A stretch of 7,147 nucleotides of DNA from an uncultured Victivallaceae bacterium (GCA_934663655.1 CAKUKT010000131.1:1-7147); one strand, 5' to 3'; shown: positions 1 through 6,108, numbered from the stretch's first letter. Notes: generated from the sequence alone by a model not told the origin. Numbers and translations: made by a program.

Positions 1-714
1 TTTTTCGAGCCGCAGGCCCGGTTCGTCCTTGTCGGTCACCAGCACGACGGATTCCGCGTTTTCGAGAATCTCAAGGCAGTTTGTCACGCACTCAAGTTTT
101 TTCGTCGCGTCGGAATCGTTCGGCTGCGGCGCTCCTTTGTCCACCGAAACGGCAGTCAGGAAACCGCATTCAATGAGGGTCAGCGCGTCGATCTCCCCCT
201 CGGTGATGTAAATCGTGTCCGCCTTTTTACAGGCGTCGATGTTCCAGAGACAGGGCTCAGGGTCTTTCTCCTGCGCCATGTTCTTGCGGGCGTCGCGGTA
301 TTTGATGTTGAGGAGTTCGCCGTCCCGGTAGTAGGGGAAGGCGATGCAAAGCGTCTCCTCACCGGTGCCGGGGAGATAATGCCACGCCGAGTAGACCCGC
401 GCCTTCTCCAGCGTATTGGCGCCGATCCCGCGGGTGGAGAAATAGTCGAGGATCCGCCGGTCGATCTCCTTGCCGACCCGCTCCGGATCCGGCCGCCGGT
501 AGGTGCGCCGGGGCGGAACCGCCGGTGCGTCCCCGTCGGAGAGCTTCCCCGACCAGCCGCAGTTGTGGCAGTGCCACATGCCGGTCTCGCCGTTGACGGA
601 GAGGCACGGATCGTGCGACTTCTTCCGGGTCGCGCTGCATTTCGGGCAGAGCGTTTTCCGGTCGCCGGGGAAATGATCCGGCAGATCGATTCCGTAGTCA
701 GAAAAATGGCTCAT
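1..714 (-). CDS. Phage DNA primase (T7 gp4-like zinc finger + TOPRIM), N-terminal part; runs off the left edge
   Basis: This protein would make the RNA primers for phage DNA replication. 238 residues are visible and the frame is still open at the window edge. A four-cysteine zinc finger sits at the start (CPKC at 23-26, CHNC at 49-52), as in T7 gp4 and DnaG primases, where it recognises the template. A linker rich in Pro and Arg follows (63-80), then an RNA-polymerase-type region. The TOPRIM fold shows its catalytic glutamate in TEGEID (171-176) and its acidic DKDE motif at 228-231. The missing C-terminus may carry a DnaB-like helicase, as in T7 gp4, but that cannot be seen here. The start codon overlaps the stop of the upstream initiator gene as TGATG (1-base overlap) and no strong ribosome site is present, so translation is probably coupled to that gene. 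The primase role is well supported; helicase fusion is inference. Confidence 0.9.
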   Translation of the reverse strand, partial: MSHFSDYGIDLPDHFPGDRKTLCPKCSATRKKSHDPCLSVNGETGMWHCHNCGWSGKLSDGDAPAVPPRRTYRRPDPERVGKEIDRRILDYFSTRGIGANTLEKARVYSAWHYLPGTGEETLCIAFPYYRDGELLNIKYRDARKNMAQEKDPEPCLWNIDACKKADTIYITEGEIDALTLIECGFLTAVSVDKGAPQPNDSDATKKLECVTNCLEILENAESVVLVTDKDEPGLRLEK

Positions 715-1433
715 CACATTACACTTTTCTGATATTTTTCGCTATCATCTCCGATGAAGTATTCCGGAATAAATTCCCATTCCGCCGATTCATCGCCGAA
801 CGTCCGCCGCCATTTCCTACCCTGATCATCAGTGTAATACTCATATCGCGCCAGCAAATAAGGGTCGCGTCCGGCGTGACGTTCGTTCCATTCCGCTGAC
901 GCATCACGTCTTTGATCGGAGTTTTGAGAAAGTTTCCACCGGTCAAGCAGAACTTCCCACTTGATGATTTTGCGCCCGTCTTTGAAAGTCCATCCGGCTG
1001 CGGCATAAGCTGCAAGGAAATTCGTCGCTTCAACGATGCTCATCATATACGATCGTTCAGCGGCGGCAAGAATCACTTCTTCAGGAGTCGCCGGATAGTT
1101 AGATTCTCGCGCGCACGCATTATTAGAACAACAACTATTATTTTCTATTTCTCTTGTTTTATCTTTATCAAGAAAGAAAGAGATAATTGTTGTTGTTCTC
1201 CGCGTGTGCGCGCGTGAGGAAGTTAGTGACATTCTAATTTTCCAAATATCCACGGCGTTTTTTTTCAACTCAGTGCAGATCATTTTCAATTCATCATTGT
1301 TTTTTCCGGAGATGTTCAGAAGATCATTCCACGTTACCCGCTTATCGGCAGGCAACGCGAGAACCAGAGCAAGCAATCCCTTTGCTTCGAGCGAAATCTC
1401 CGGATTCAAAAAGATATTGTTTTCATTTTCCAT
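714..1433 (-). CDS. Phage replication initiator / replisome organiser (N-terminal HTH, DnaD/DnaT-like C-terminal domain)
   Basis: This 239-residue protein probably binds the phage origin and helps load helicase. Residues 7-66 resemble the helix-turn-helix domain common at the start of phage replication proteins (NPEISLEAKGLLALVLALP, then a second helical pair). Residues 72-110 are a low-complexity linker rich in Thr, Arg, Asn and Cys. Residues 113-170 (PATPEEV, EATNFLAAYAAAGW, then a Lys/Trp stretch ending DRW) match the pattern of DnaD/DnaT-like C-terminal domains, with the typical 'GW...W..ll..W' spacing. The tail is charged and acidic. I chose the ATG at 1433 because AAGGA lies 9 bases upstream; a further in-frame ATG at 1442 abuts that AAGGA and is less likely. 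The linker DNA is a large imperfect palindrome, listed separately, which makes this look like an initiator carrying its own origin. The family call rests on pattern recognition. Confidence 0.75.
   Translation of the reverse strand: MENENNIFLNPEISLEAKGLLALVLALPADKRVTWNDLLNISGKNNDELKMICTELKKNAVDIWKIRMSLTSSRAHTRRTTTIISFFLDKDKTREIENNSCCSNNACARESNYPATPEEVILAAAERSYMMSIVEATNFLAAYAAAGWTFKDGRKIIKWEVLLDRWKLSQNSDQRRDASAEWNERHAGRDPYLLARYEYYTDDQGRKWRRTFGDESAEWEFIPEYFIGDDSEKYQKSVM
1106..1218. repeat. Large imperfect palindrome inside the initiator gene; candidate replication origin
   Basis: The two halves fold on a centre near 1162. The outermost bases pair CTC (1106-1108) with GAG (1216-1218). An 8-base GC arm follows (GCGCGCAC at 1109-1116 with GTGCGCGC at 1206-1213). 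Next is an 11-base perfect arm (AGAACAACAAC at 1125-1135 with GTTGTTGTTCT at 1189-1199), and a weaker inner stem (CTTG at 1153-1156 with CAAG at 1169-1172) around an AT-rich loop. Between the GC arms the DNA is almost all A/T, pyrimidine-rich on the left and purine-rich on the right. It encodes the low-complexity linker of the initiator, about residues 72-110. The structure is seen directly. Its role as an origin is inferred from its place in the gene and from the precedent of the lambda origin within the O gene. Confidence 0.6.
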
Positions 1434-1452
1434 TTGGCGCATTCCTTGAAAA

Positions 1453-2142
1453 TTAATCGTTGACTACCATCTGTTCCCGCTCCTCCAATCCGGAACGCTT
1501 GAGCAACTCAATGATTTTACCCGCGCCAGAAGGGGTGTACAGGTTGATGCTGCGGAAGTCGTCCCGCACAGCGAAGCCGGCCTTTCTCATCGAGCTGAGG
1601 AAACGATCCGAGACGTTTCGGAGCCGGAAAATGTCTTTGCCGTTGATCAGTCCGGCCGTGCTGCTGTTGGAGAAGATCCGGAGCAATTCCGGCGAGATCC
1701 CGAGTCGGGAGGCCAACAGCCAGGTTGGAACCACCCGCCGTTCCTGGTACCAGGCGTTTTCGATGAAAATGTCGGAATCCGCGTCTCCGTCCTCCGGTTT
1801 TGGCTTCTGCACCGCCGCTTTCTCCCACTCCCGGTACTGCTTTTCCACCTCGATGAAATACTGGCGGATTTTGCGGCCCTGTTCGTTACGTTCCAGCATT
1901 GCGATGTGCTTGGCAGCGTCAAGGCTGATGATGTACTCTGTCGGGCGGAAACGCCCGTCTTCACCTTTCACAATTTTGTGAACGGTGAAATCCTGCCCCT
2001 CTGTGAATCCTTCGAGCCGGTCTTTGATCCAGTCGCCGAATTTGCGCTTGCTCTCGAGAAACTTCCAGAGATCCCGGGCATTGACGGCGTTCACGGTTTC
2101 GTGATTGATGGTGGTAACAATGACTTTGATGAGTTCGTTCAT
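1453..2142 (-). CDS. AntA/AntB-domain phage protein (antirepressor-like)
   Basis: This 229-residue protein begins with an AntA/AntB antirepressor domain (about residues 8-85): VNARDLWKFLESKRKFGDWI at 20-39, then a GFTEGQDF turn, a TEYIISLDAAKHIAMLERNEQGRKIRQYF-type core and a helical EKQYREWEKA end. The domain is found in phage antirepressors such as those of P1 and in many phage accessory regulators. A Lys/Asp-rich linker follows, and then a C-terminal domain (about 125-229) that I do not recognise and that looks helical. I chose the ATG at 2142 because AAGGA lies 8 bases upstream; a start at 2175 is possible in frame but has no ribosome site. In this operon it sits between small unknown genes and the initiator, away from the repressor. 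It may interfere with a repressor or take part in another DNA-linked task; the sequence does not decide. Confidence 0.8.
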   Translation of the reverse strand: MNELIKVIVTTINHETVNAVNARDLWKFLESKRKFGDWIKDRLEGFTEGQDFTVHKIVKGEDGRFRPTEYIISLDAAKHIAMLERNEQGRKIRQYFIEVEKQYREWEKAAVQKPKPEDGDADSDIFIENAWYQERRVVPTWLLASRLGISPELLRIFSNSSTAGLINGKDIFRLRNVSDRFLSSMRKAGFAVRDDFRSINLYTPSGAGKIIELLKRSGLEEREQMVVND

Positions 2143-2182
2143 GATGGTTTTCCTTTTCTTGAAATTAAGACACAATGGGTCA

Positions 2183-3013
2183 TTAGAGGATCGAATTGAA
2201 ATCGGCTATTCGAGCAGGCCGATGATGGTAAGCGTCGTGTTTTCGCTTGCGGAAAGCTTCACATTCAGATCCTGCAGCAGGAAGATCACATTCCACGCCG
2301 ACGACTTCTTTGCCGCGCAGAGCAAGGCTTCTTCCCGGCGCAGACGTCTCAAGGTCTTTCGCTCTTTGTCCAGTTCTTCCGGAAGAAAAGACGATTGAAT
2401 GTCCGGATCTTTCAAATTGCCCTCGATTTCTTTCTGTTCCCGCCGGTTTTCGGCAAGCAGCGTTTCCACGACATGATGCGCAACGGATTTTTCCAACATC
2501 ATTGCACCTCACGCCTGAAGGTTCTTGTACGGCTGAATCGCGGCGATGCAGCCACATCCCCGACACGCTCCCGGCGGAAGCGTCGCATCCGGTTCTTCCA
2601 GAATGATTGAGATCATGACATTCTGGTACTGGAGAATGACCCGTTCGTTGACTACCGTGATCTGAATGGGGTGGGCGAGCGCCGGAGCATTCCCGGCATT
2701 GACGGCGGATGTCTTTTTCATCCTCTGACCTCCTGTTGTTAAGGCCGTTGACAATTTCGCTCTCTTCCGCCTTTCTACGGGCAAAAAAAGAGCGGGCTTG
2801 GGAGGGAGTTAGAAACACGACAACAGACGCGCCCGCACCGGTTTCCCGGCACAGCTCCCGCAAGCCCGCAAAATTCATTGCGTCCGCGTTAAAATTCCGG
2901 AGGTCGCCGCCATGACGGAGGAGACTGCCGCTGTTGTTTAGGGTTTCTACGCCCTTTGCGTTTAAAATACCCCGATCCAGCGGATTGTCAAGTATGTCAT
3001 GGCGGTTTTTCAT
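2183..3013 (-). CDS. Small phage gene with ambiguous 3' end (open frame overlaps two downstream genes)
   Basis: From the ATG at 3013 the first roughly 90-100 residues look like a real protein: RHDILDNPLDRGILNAKGV, then NADAMNFAGLRELCRETGAG, a hydrophobic SVVVFLTP strand and a charged helical end. The family is not recognised. The frame then meets no stop until 2183, giving 276 residues. Everything after about 2720 is rich in Arg, Ser, His, Cys and Gly and overlaps two genes with good ribosome sites in another frame, so it is probably not real coding. Two things could end the protein earlier. A -1 slippery heptamer T-TTT-TTT (2789-2783) would lead to a TAG at 2777-2775 and a 79-residue product. 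Alternatively, a single-base indel would bring into frame a TAA just before the GGAGG of the next gene. The start has only a weak A/G-rich site. The coordinates give the open frame as it stands, not a confident end. Confidence 0.5.
   Translation of the reverse strand: MKNRHDILDNPLDRGILNAKGVETLNNSGSLLRHGGDLRNFNADAMNFAGLRELCRETGAGASVVVFLTPSQARSFFARRKAEESEIVNGLNNRRSEDEKDIRRQCRECSGARPPHSDHGSQRTGHSPVPECHDLNHSGRTGCDASAGSVSGMWLHRRDSAVQEPSGVRCNDVGKIRCASCRGNAACRKPAGTERNRGQFERSGHSIVFSSGRTGQRAKDLETSAPGRSLALRGKEVVGVECDLPAAGSECEAFRKRKHDAYHHRPARIADFNSIL
2206..2499 (-). CDS. Small charged helical phage protein, unknown function
   Basis: The product is 97 residues and not recognised. It is rich in Glu, Lys, Arg and Leu and looks almost wholly helical. 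A likely coiled coil spans about residues 12-62 (AENRREQKEIEG, then EELDKERKTLRRLRREEALL), followed by a more hydrophobic end with AWNVIFLLQDLNVKL. It has no membrane span or signal peptide. GAGG stands upstream of two adjacent ATG codons (2502 and 2499); the second has better spacing, 7 bases. Codon choice matches the neighbours well, which supports this frame over the overlapping open frame on the same strand. It starts just after the stop of the upstream 70-residue gene, so the two are probably co-translated. Confidence 0.75.
   Translation of the reverse strand: MLEKSVAHHVVETLLAENRREQKEIEGNLKDPDIQSSFLPEELDKERKTLRRLRREEALLCAAKKSSAWNVIFLLQDLNVKLSASENTTLTIIGLLE
2509..2721 (-). CDS. Small phage protein with a C-terminal CxxCxC motif, unknown function
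   Basis: The product is 70 residues and not recognised. After a short Ala/Asn-rich start it alternates hydrophobic and polar residues (IQITVVNERVILQYQNVMIS), which suggests beta strands. It ends with a cysteine motif CRGCGC (C53, C56, C58), which could bind a metal or be redox active. The ATG at 2721 has an excellent GGAGG site 7 bases upstream; the longer in-frame start at 2784 would bury that site, so I rejected it. Codon use matches the operon. The DNA upstream is shared with the 3' part of the gene that starts at 3013, which reads in another frame through this whole gene. Confidence 0.72.
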   Translation of the reverse strand: MKKTSAVNAGNAPALAHPIQITVVNERVILQYQNVMISIILEEPDATLPPGACRGCGCIAAIQPYKNLQA

Positions 3014-3040
3014 GTTTTTTTCTTTCTGAAGTTTTTTCCC

Positions 3041-3061
3041 GGGGGCGGGATCTCCGCCCCC
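3041..3061. repeat. Perfect 8-base GC stem-loop between two small genes
   Basis: GGGGGCGG (3041-3048) pairs with CCGCCCCC (3054-3061) around a 5-base loop. It lies between the stop of the gene at 3069 and the start of the gene at 3013. On the leftward transcript it is followed by GGGAAAAAAC rather than a run of U, so it is not a typical intrinsic terminator. It may be a processing or stability element within the operon mRNA. Confidence 0.55.
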
Positions 3062-3068
3062 TCCGGTG

Positions 3069-3380
3069 TTACTGCTGGGTGGTCTCTCCCTCATTCAACG
3101 GGAGATCCTGCTGCTCGAAATTCAGTGTAAAGAGCGATTCTCCCTTGAAGGTGAATTTCGTCTTTTCGCTGAGGTTCAACGTCGCATCCACGGCGATTTC
3201 ATTGTTGTTCATTTCGATCCGGGTGCGGAGGTCGAAGGTCAGCTGCGCGGACTGTTCCCCGTCCGCCTCGACGTTTGCCTGTTTGCGCGCCTTGAGAATC
3301 TCTGCGATTTTGTCCGCTCCTCCGTTTTCCAGCGCCTCGCGGTACGACTTGACCAGTTCTTCAATCAACATTTCCTGCAT
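3069..3380 (-). CDS. Small phage protein downstream of SSB, unknown function
   Basis: The product is 103 residues and not recognised. It begins with an amphipathic helix (EMLIEELVKSYREALENGG) and a Lys/Ala-rich second helix. The second half, with a Thr/Asn-rich pattern (TFDLRTRIEMNNNEIAVDAT, then KTKFTFKGESLFTLNFEQQ), looks like beta strands. The acidic end is NEGETTQQ. There is no signal peptide or membrane span. The start at 3380 has AAAGGA and GGGA upstream at loose spacing; an in-frame ATG at 3371 is the alternative. The 35-base gap from SSB is rich in CAACC units and looks unstructured. The position next to SSB suggests a DNA-metabolism accessory role, but the sequence shows no known motif. 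Confidence 0.7.
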   Translation of the reverse strand: MQEMLIEELVKSYREALENGGADKIAEILKARKQANVEADGEQSAQLTFDLRTRIEMNNNEIAVDATLNLSEKTKFTFKGESLFTLNFEQQDLPLNEGETTQQ

Positions 3381-3415
3381 TTCCCGTGTTTCCTTTCGTG
3401 TTGGGTTGGTTGGGG

Positions 3416-3937
3416 TTAAAATGGTATGTCCGATTCCGGATCATATCCGGGGCCATACGTCGGATCAACCGGCGGCGGCGGAGCGCCGAAGCCGCCGTCA
3501 TTGCGTCCTCCGGTCGGACGGCTGCTGTTCTGTCGTCGGGCGGCGGGCTGGGAATCCCGCCGGTATCCATCCTGCGGCGGCTCCTCCGGCCGTTCGCCGT
3601 CGGCGCGGCTTCCGAGGAACTGAACGACCTCCGCGACCACGGTCAGCCGGGAGCGTTTGCCTCCGCCGTTGCGGTCCTCCCATTGCTCCAGGCGAAGCCG
3701 TCCCTCGACCAGAACCGGAGCGCCCTTCTGCAGGTACTGCGCGCAGTTCTCCGCGCTGCGCCCCCAGACCGCCACATCGACGAATGTTGTCTCCTCCTGA
3801 TCCCGGCCGGACTGGTCGCGCCAGCGGCGGTTGACCGCGAGACCGAGGTCGCAGATCGCGGTTCCGTTCTGCGTCGTCCGCAGGTCAGGGTCGCGGGTAA
3901 GGTTTCCGATCAGGATCACTTTGTTGAACGATGCCAT
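3416..3937 (-). CDS. ssb: Phage single-stranded DNA-binding protein (SSB)
   Basis: SSB coats exposed single strands during replication and recombination and recruits partners through its tail. The 173-residue product is close to the usual size. An OB fold fills residues 1 to about 110: the classic start NKVILIGNLTRDPDLR (5-20), then ETTFVDVAVWGRSAENCAQYL-type strands, KGAPVLVEGRL and the final VVAEVVQFLG strand. A long Arg/Pro/Gly/Gln-rich linker follows, typically disordered in SSBs. The acidic tip DPESDIPF matches the bacterial DxxxDIPF partner-binding end exactly, so the phage protein should dock onto host SSB-interacting proteins. AGGAGG lies 8 bases before the ATG. It stands directly after the NinB-like gene in the recombination module. 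Confidence 0.96.
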   Translation of the reverse strand: MASFNKVILIGNLTRDPDLRTTQNGTAICDLGLAVNRRWRDQSGRDQEETTFVDVAVWGRSAENCAQYLQKGAPVLVEGRLRLEQWEDRNGGGKRSRLTVVAEVVQFLGSRADGERPEEPPQDGYRRDSQPAARRQNSSRPTGGRNDGGFGAPPPPVDPTYGPGYDPESDIPF

Positions 3938-3949
3938 AAAAATTTCCTC

Positions 3950-4357
3950 CTATTCGGTTGCTTCATTGGGTTCGGGCACATAGATGCCGAGCTCCGTCGC
4001 CGCCCAGTCGCGGATCGCCTCGATGTAGCTGGTCATCTCCTGTGTATTGAGAGCGGCAGTCGAAACGGGGATGTTCAGGCAGCCGCGTTTCGGCAGGAAC
4101 CGTCGGCGCATCTCCTGGTGGAGCGCCTCCAGCTCCTCGCTGCCGCGATATCCGCAGTGGTCGGCGATGGTTTTCAGCACGACGCCGCGGTAGTATCTTG
4201 CTTGCGCGTCGGTCCGGTGCTTGCGGAGTTTCTCCGCCGTCACCATGACCAGCTGCCCCTTGAGGGGGAGGAGGTGCTGCTTGATCTTCGCCGGGTTGAT
4301 GAAACGCAGCGTCAAATCGTCTTGCACCTCAGCTGCAAAAGTCGGTTTAATCCCCAT
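3950..4357 (-). CDS. NinB-like phage recombination protein
   Basis: This 135-residue protein resembles a conserved phage family often annotated as NinB or as a conserved protein beside annealing genes. Lambda NinB (Orf) is a recombination mediator that binds single-stranded DNA and SSB. Visible marks are the basic helix KHRTDAQARYYRGVVLKTIA, the middle helix SEELEALHQEMRRRFLP, and the typical end STAALNTQEMTSYIEAIRDW followed by GIYVPEPNE. The start overlaps the last 11 bases of the nuclease gene in another frame, with GGGG 7 bases upstream. Lying between nuclease and SSB it fits a role in loading or exchanging proteins on single strands. The placement and the ending pattern are strong; the exact family name is less certain. 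Confidence 0.65.
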   Translation of the reverse strand: MGIKPTFAAEVQDDLTLRFINPAKIKQHLLPLKGQLVMVTAEKLRKHRTDAQARYYRGVVLKTIADHCGYRGSEELEALHQEMRRRFLPKRGCLNIPVSTAALNTQEMTSYIEAIRDWAATELGIYVPEPNEATE

Positions 4358-5210
4358 CGATCAGCCCCGCTTCCTTGAGTTTCGCATACTGTTCGCAGAC
4401 AAACCGTGCGGAACAATAGCCACACCGTTTGACTACACCCGGGCGCTTGACTACCACGCCGCCGATCTCTGCGGCAAGGCGATCGGCCTCCTCCTCCGTG
4501 TTCAACACGCGGAACGCACGAGATTGTCCTGCCTTCCGGTAAACCGCCCATGTCGTTTCCGTCTGCCACAGCTCTTCCGGGGTGCACTCCGGAAGACTGC
4601 CGAGCGCAAAAGCGAACTCCATGACCCGCGATGAGATGTACTCCTCCGCGTCCGCGACACTCATGAGTCGGATTCTCAATTTTGCGTAGGGAATCGGCGG
4701 GTAATCGCTGTTCCGGAGGGAATCCGCCCGTTTCCAGTCATTCAGGAACATGTGGATGTTGCCGCAGTCGGAAACCTGAATCCCATTTTTCGCGAGCAGC
4801 CACCGGTAGATGCTGAGCTGCTTGAAGTAATCGTCGAAATCCTTTTTGATGTACTTCCATGTCCCGGTCGATTTGAAATCATGGATTTCACCGTTGAGAA
4901 TCATGTCCATTTTGCCGGAGATGCGAAACCCGTTGAGTTCCGCGTAAAATCTCCGCTCCTGGAATCCTCCGAACTTTTCCGCGACTTTTGACCGCTCGAT
5001 TCCGGCATGAATCGAGTCGCCGTTTTTCGTTTTGATGAAATCGGAGTAGTCGGCAACCAGATCATCCGGGTGGAGCTGTTTCAGCGCCCACGCCCGCGCC
5101 GGTCCGATCAGCGTGGTTGCGGAGATCGTTCCGGGCTGGAAATCGTAGTTGTCTTCTGCGAGAAAATCACAAATCCACTGGTCGAGATTATACTTGTTGG
5201 TGAACTTCAT
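4347..5210 (-). CDS. PD-(D/E)XK nuclease of the RecB/Cas4 type, likely with a 4Fe-4S cluster
   Basis: This 287-residue exonuclease probably resects phage DNA ends to make single strands for annealing. The RecB-family motifs occur in order: GDSIHAGIE with His68; a charged strand with Glu85 and Glu91; SGKMD with catalytic Asp102; IHDFK with Asp111 and Lys113; and the QLSIY motif (Gln131, Tyr135). Near the C-terminus Cys263, Cys266 and Cys272 form CX2CX5C, and a lone cysteine (Cys14) lies near the N-terminus. One early cysteine plus three late ones is the pattern of the Cas4/AddB iron-sulfur cluster. The start ATG overlaps the stop of the annealing-protein gene as ATGA, so the two are probably made together. 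The nuclease call is strong; the iron-sulfur cluster is inferred. Confidence 0.88.
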   Translation of the reverse strand: MKFTNKYNLDQWICDFLAEDNYDFQPGTISATTLIGPARAWALKQLHPDDLVADYSDFIKTKNGDSIHAGIERSKVAEKFGGFQERRFYAELNGFRISGKMDMILNGEIHDFKSTGTWKYIKKDFDDYFKQLSIYRWLLAKNGIQVSDCGNIHMFLNDWKRADSLRNSDYPPIPYAKLRIRLMSVADAEEYISSRVMEFAFALGSLPECTPEELWQTETTWAVYRKAGQSRAFRVLNTEEEADRLAAEIGGVVVKRPGVVKRCGYCSARFVCEQYAKLKEAGLIDGD

Positions 5211-6007
5211 CGCGTCACCTCCGTGACGGCGGTCTGGAAATCGACGCCCCTTGCTTTCATGATCTTCGCGGCCTCTCGGACGATGGAGGTTTCCTCCGGG
5301 GTGAACTCTTCGACGCGGGCACCGATGGCCGCCTCGATCTCCTCGCGCTGGACGCCGAGCGACAGCATGAATTTGACAAGAAGCGCGGCCCGTTCCTCCG
5401 CGGTCGCGCGGGGCGGGGGTGGATTATGCCGGTTCTGGGGCTGCGCAGGGGCCTGCGGCGTGGCTTTCGGCGTTTGCCCGGTCGTCATACCCGTCGAGGC
5501 TTTCCCCCCGTCAGAATGGCCGGGGAGCGCCCAATCCGGCAATGCCGGAGCTTTCCAGTAAAAGGGCTTCCCGTCGGCGGTTCCCCGGTTCCACTCCGGC
5601 CCGTTCTGGCGTTCGAACGAACAGATCGCGAAATTATCGGTCAGGTTGTAGAGATAGCGCCCCACCCCCCACTGGACGGCGGCGCGCTTCATGGAATCGC
5701 TGAAGCCACCCTTGACCGCCTCAATGTCGGTCTCGGAGGCGCCATCATATTTGGTGATCCATTCGCCGCCGATCCGGATGGAGATCCCGCAGAGGGTGGA
5801 TTTCTCGTCCCACTTGGTGAATTCATTGCGCCAGTTGGCCAGTCCGGCGACCTCGTCGAGCCGGTTTTGGATCGCGCGGTTGGTGAGGTAGCAGAGGACA
5901 AAAGCCCAAGGCTTGCCGTTGGCGACGCCGCAGCGCTGAACGCGCCATTCGACCTCATCGGCCGCGAATGGCTTCTGAAACTCGCGCATCATTTCCTGTT
6001 CATTCAT
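5207..6007 (-). CDS. Rad52/Sak-family single-strand annealing protein
   Basis: This 266-residue protein should anneal complementary single strands and act as the phage recombinase together with the nuclease encoded just after it. The Rad52-like core (about residues 8-125) shows VEWRVQRCG at 19-27, the LTNRAIQNRLDEVAGLANW stretch around 41-59, and the hallmark block GASETDIEAVKGGFSDSMKR (89-108) followed by AVQWGVGRYLY (110-120), as in Sak of lactococcal phages. A Pro/Gln/Thr-rich linker leads to a helical C-terminal part (about 205-266). I chose the ATG at 6007 because AAGGAG lies 9 bases upstream; earlier in-frame ATGs at 6028 and 6049 lack a site. The gene follows the tiny membrane-peptide frame and overlaps the nuclease gene by 4 bases. 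Confidence 0.9.
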   Translation of the reverse strand: MNEQEMMREFQKPFAADEVEWRVQRCGVANGKPWAFVLCYLTNRAIQNRLDEVAGLANWRNEFTKWDEKSTLCGISIRIGGEWITKYDGASETDIEAVKGGFSDSMKRAAVQWGVGRYLYNLTDNFAICSFERQNGPEWNRGTADGKPFYWKAPALPDWALPGHSDGGKASTGMTTGQTPKATPQAPAQPQNRHNPPPPRATAEERAALLVKFMLSLGVQREEIEAAIGARVEEFTPEETSIVREAAKIMKARGVDFQTAVTEVTR

Positions 6008-6024
6008 AATAGATTGCTCCTTTT

Positions 6025-6108
6025 TCATTTTGTTAATATTTTGATCCACAGCGGCAGCATATAGCCGACGAAAACACCGAGAAAAAATGCTGCTTTGCGA
6101 TTAATCAA
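6025..6108 (-). CDS. Possible 27-residue single-membrane-span peptide
   Basis: This short frame fills the gap between the upstream 69-residue gene and the annealing-protein gene. It begins with TTG overlapping the upstream stop and ends in TGA, immediately before the AAGGAG of the next gene. The peptide has a basic start (INRK), one hydrophobic stretch (AAFFLGVFVGYMLPLW) and a basic end (KILTK), the look of a small inner-membrane peptide. GAGG lies about 12 bases upstream, further than ideal, and the start is not ATG. Tiny membrane peptides are common in phage early operons, but nothing here gives its role. Chance cannot be excluded for so short a frame. Confidence 0.4.
   Translation of the reverse strand: MINRKAAFFLGVFVGYMLPLWIKILTK

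Noticed and set aside
2778..2797. Repeated CGGGC around the A7 run as a possible hairpin
   Set aside because: The two copies are direct repeats, not complements, so they cannot form a stem.
3041..3061. GC stem-loop as an intrinsic terminator
   Set aside because: No T-run follows on either strand in the direction of reading; the T-run at 3032-3037 lies on the wrong side for rightward transcription and reads as A on the leftward transcript.
2956..3834. Rightward open frame of 292 residues
   Set aside because: Antisense to three leftward genes. The product is low-complexity (Ser/Arg/Pro-rich at the end) with no recognisable motif.
3386..4378. Long rightward open frame of 330 residues
   Set aside because: It lies antisense to SSB and the NinB-like gene, has no ribosome site, and its product is Arg/Ala/Leu-rich without domain patterns. 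GC-rich coding DNA often leaves such frames open.
5426..6064. Rightward open frame of 212 residues
   Set aside because: Antisense to the Rad52-type gene, whose identity is clear, and without a ribosome site.
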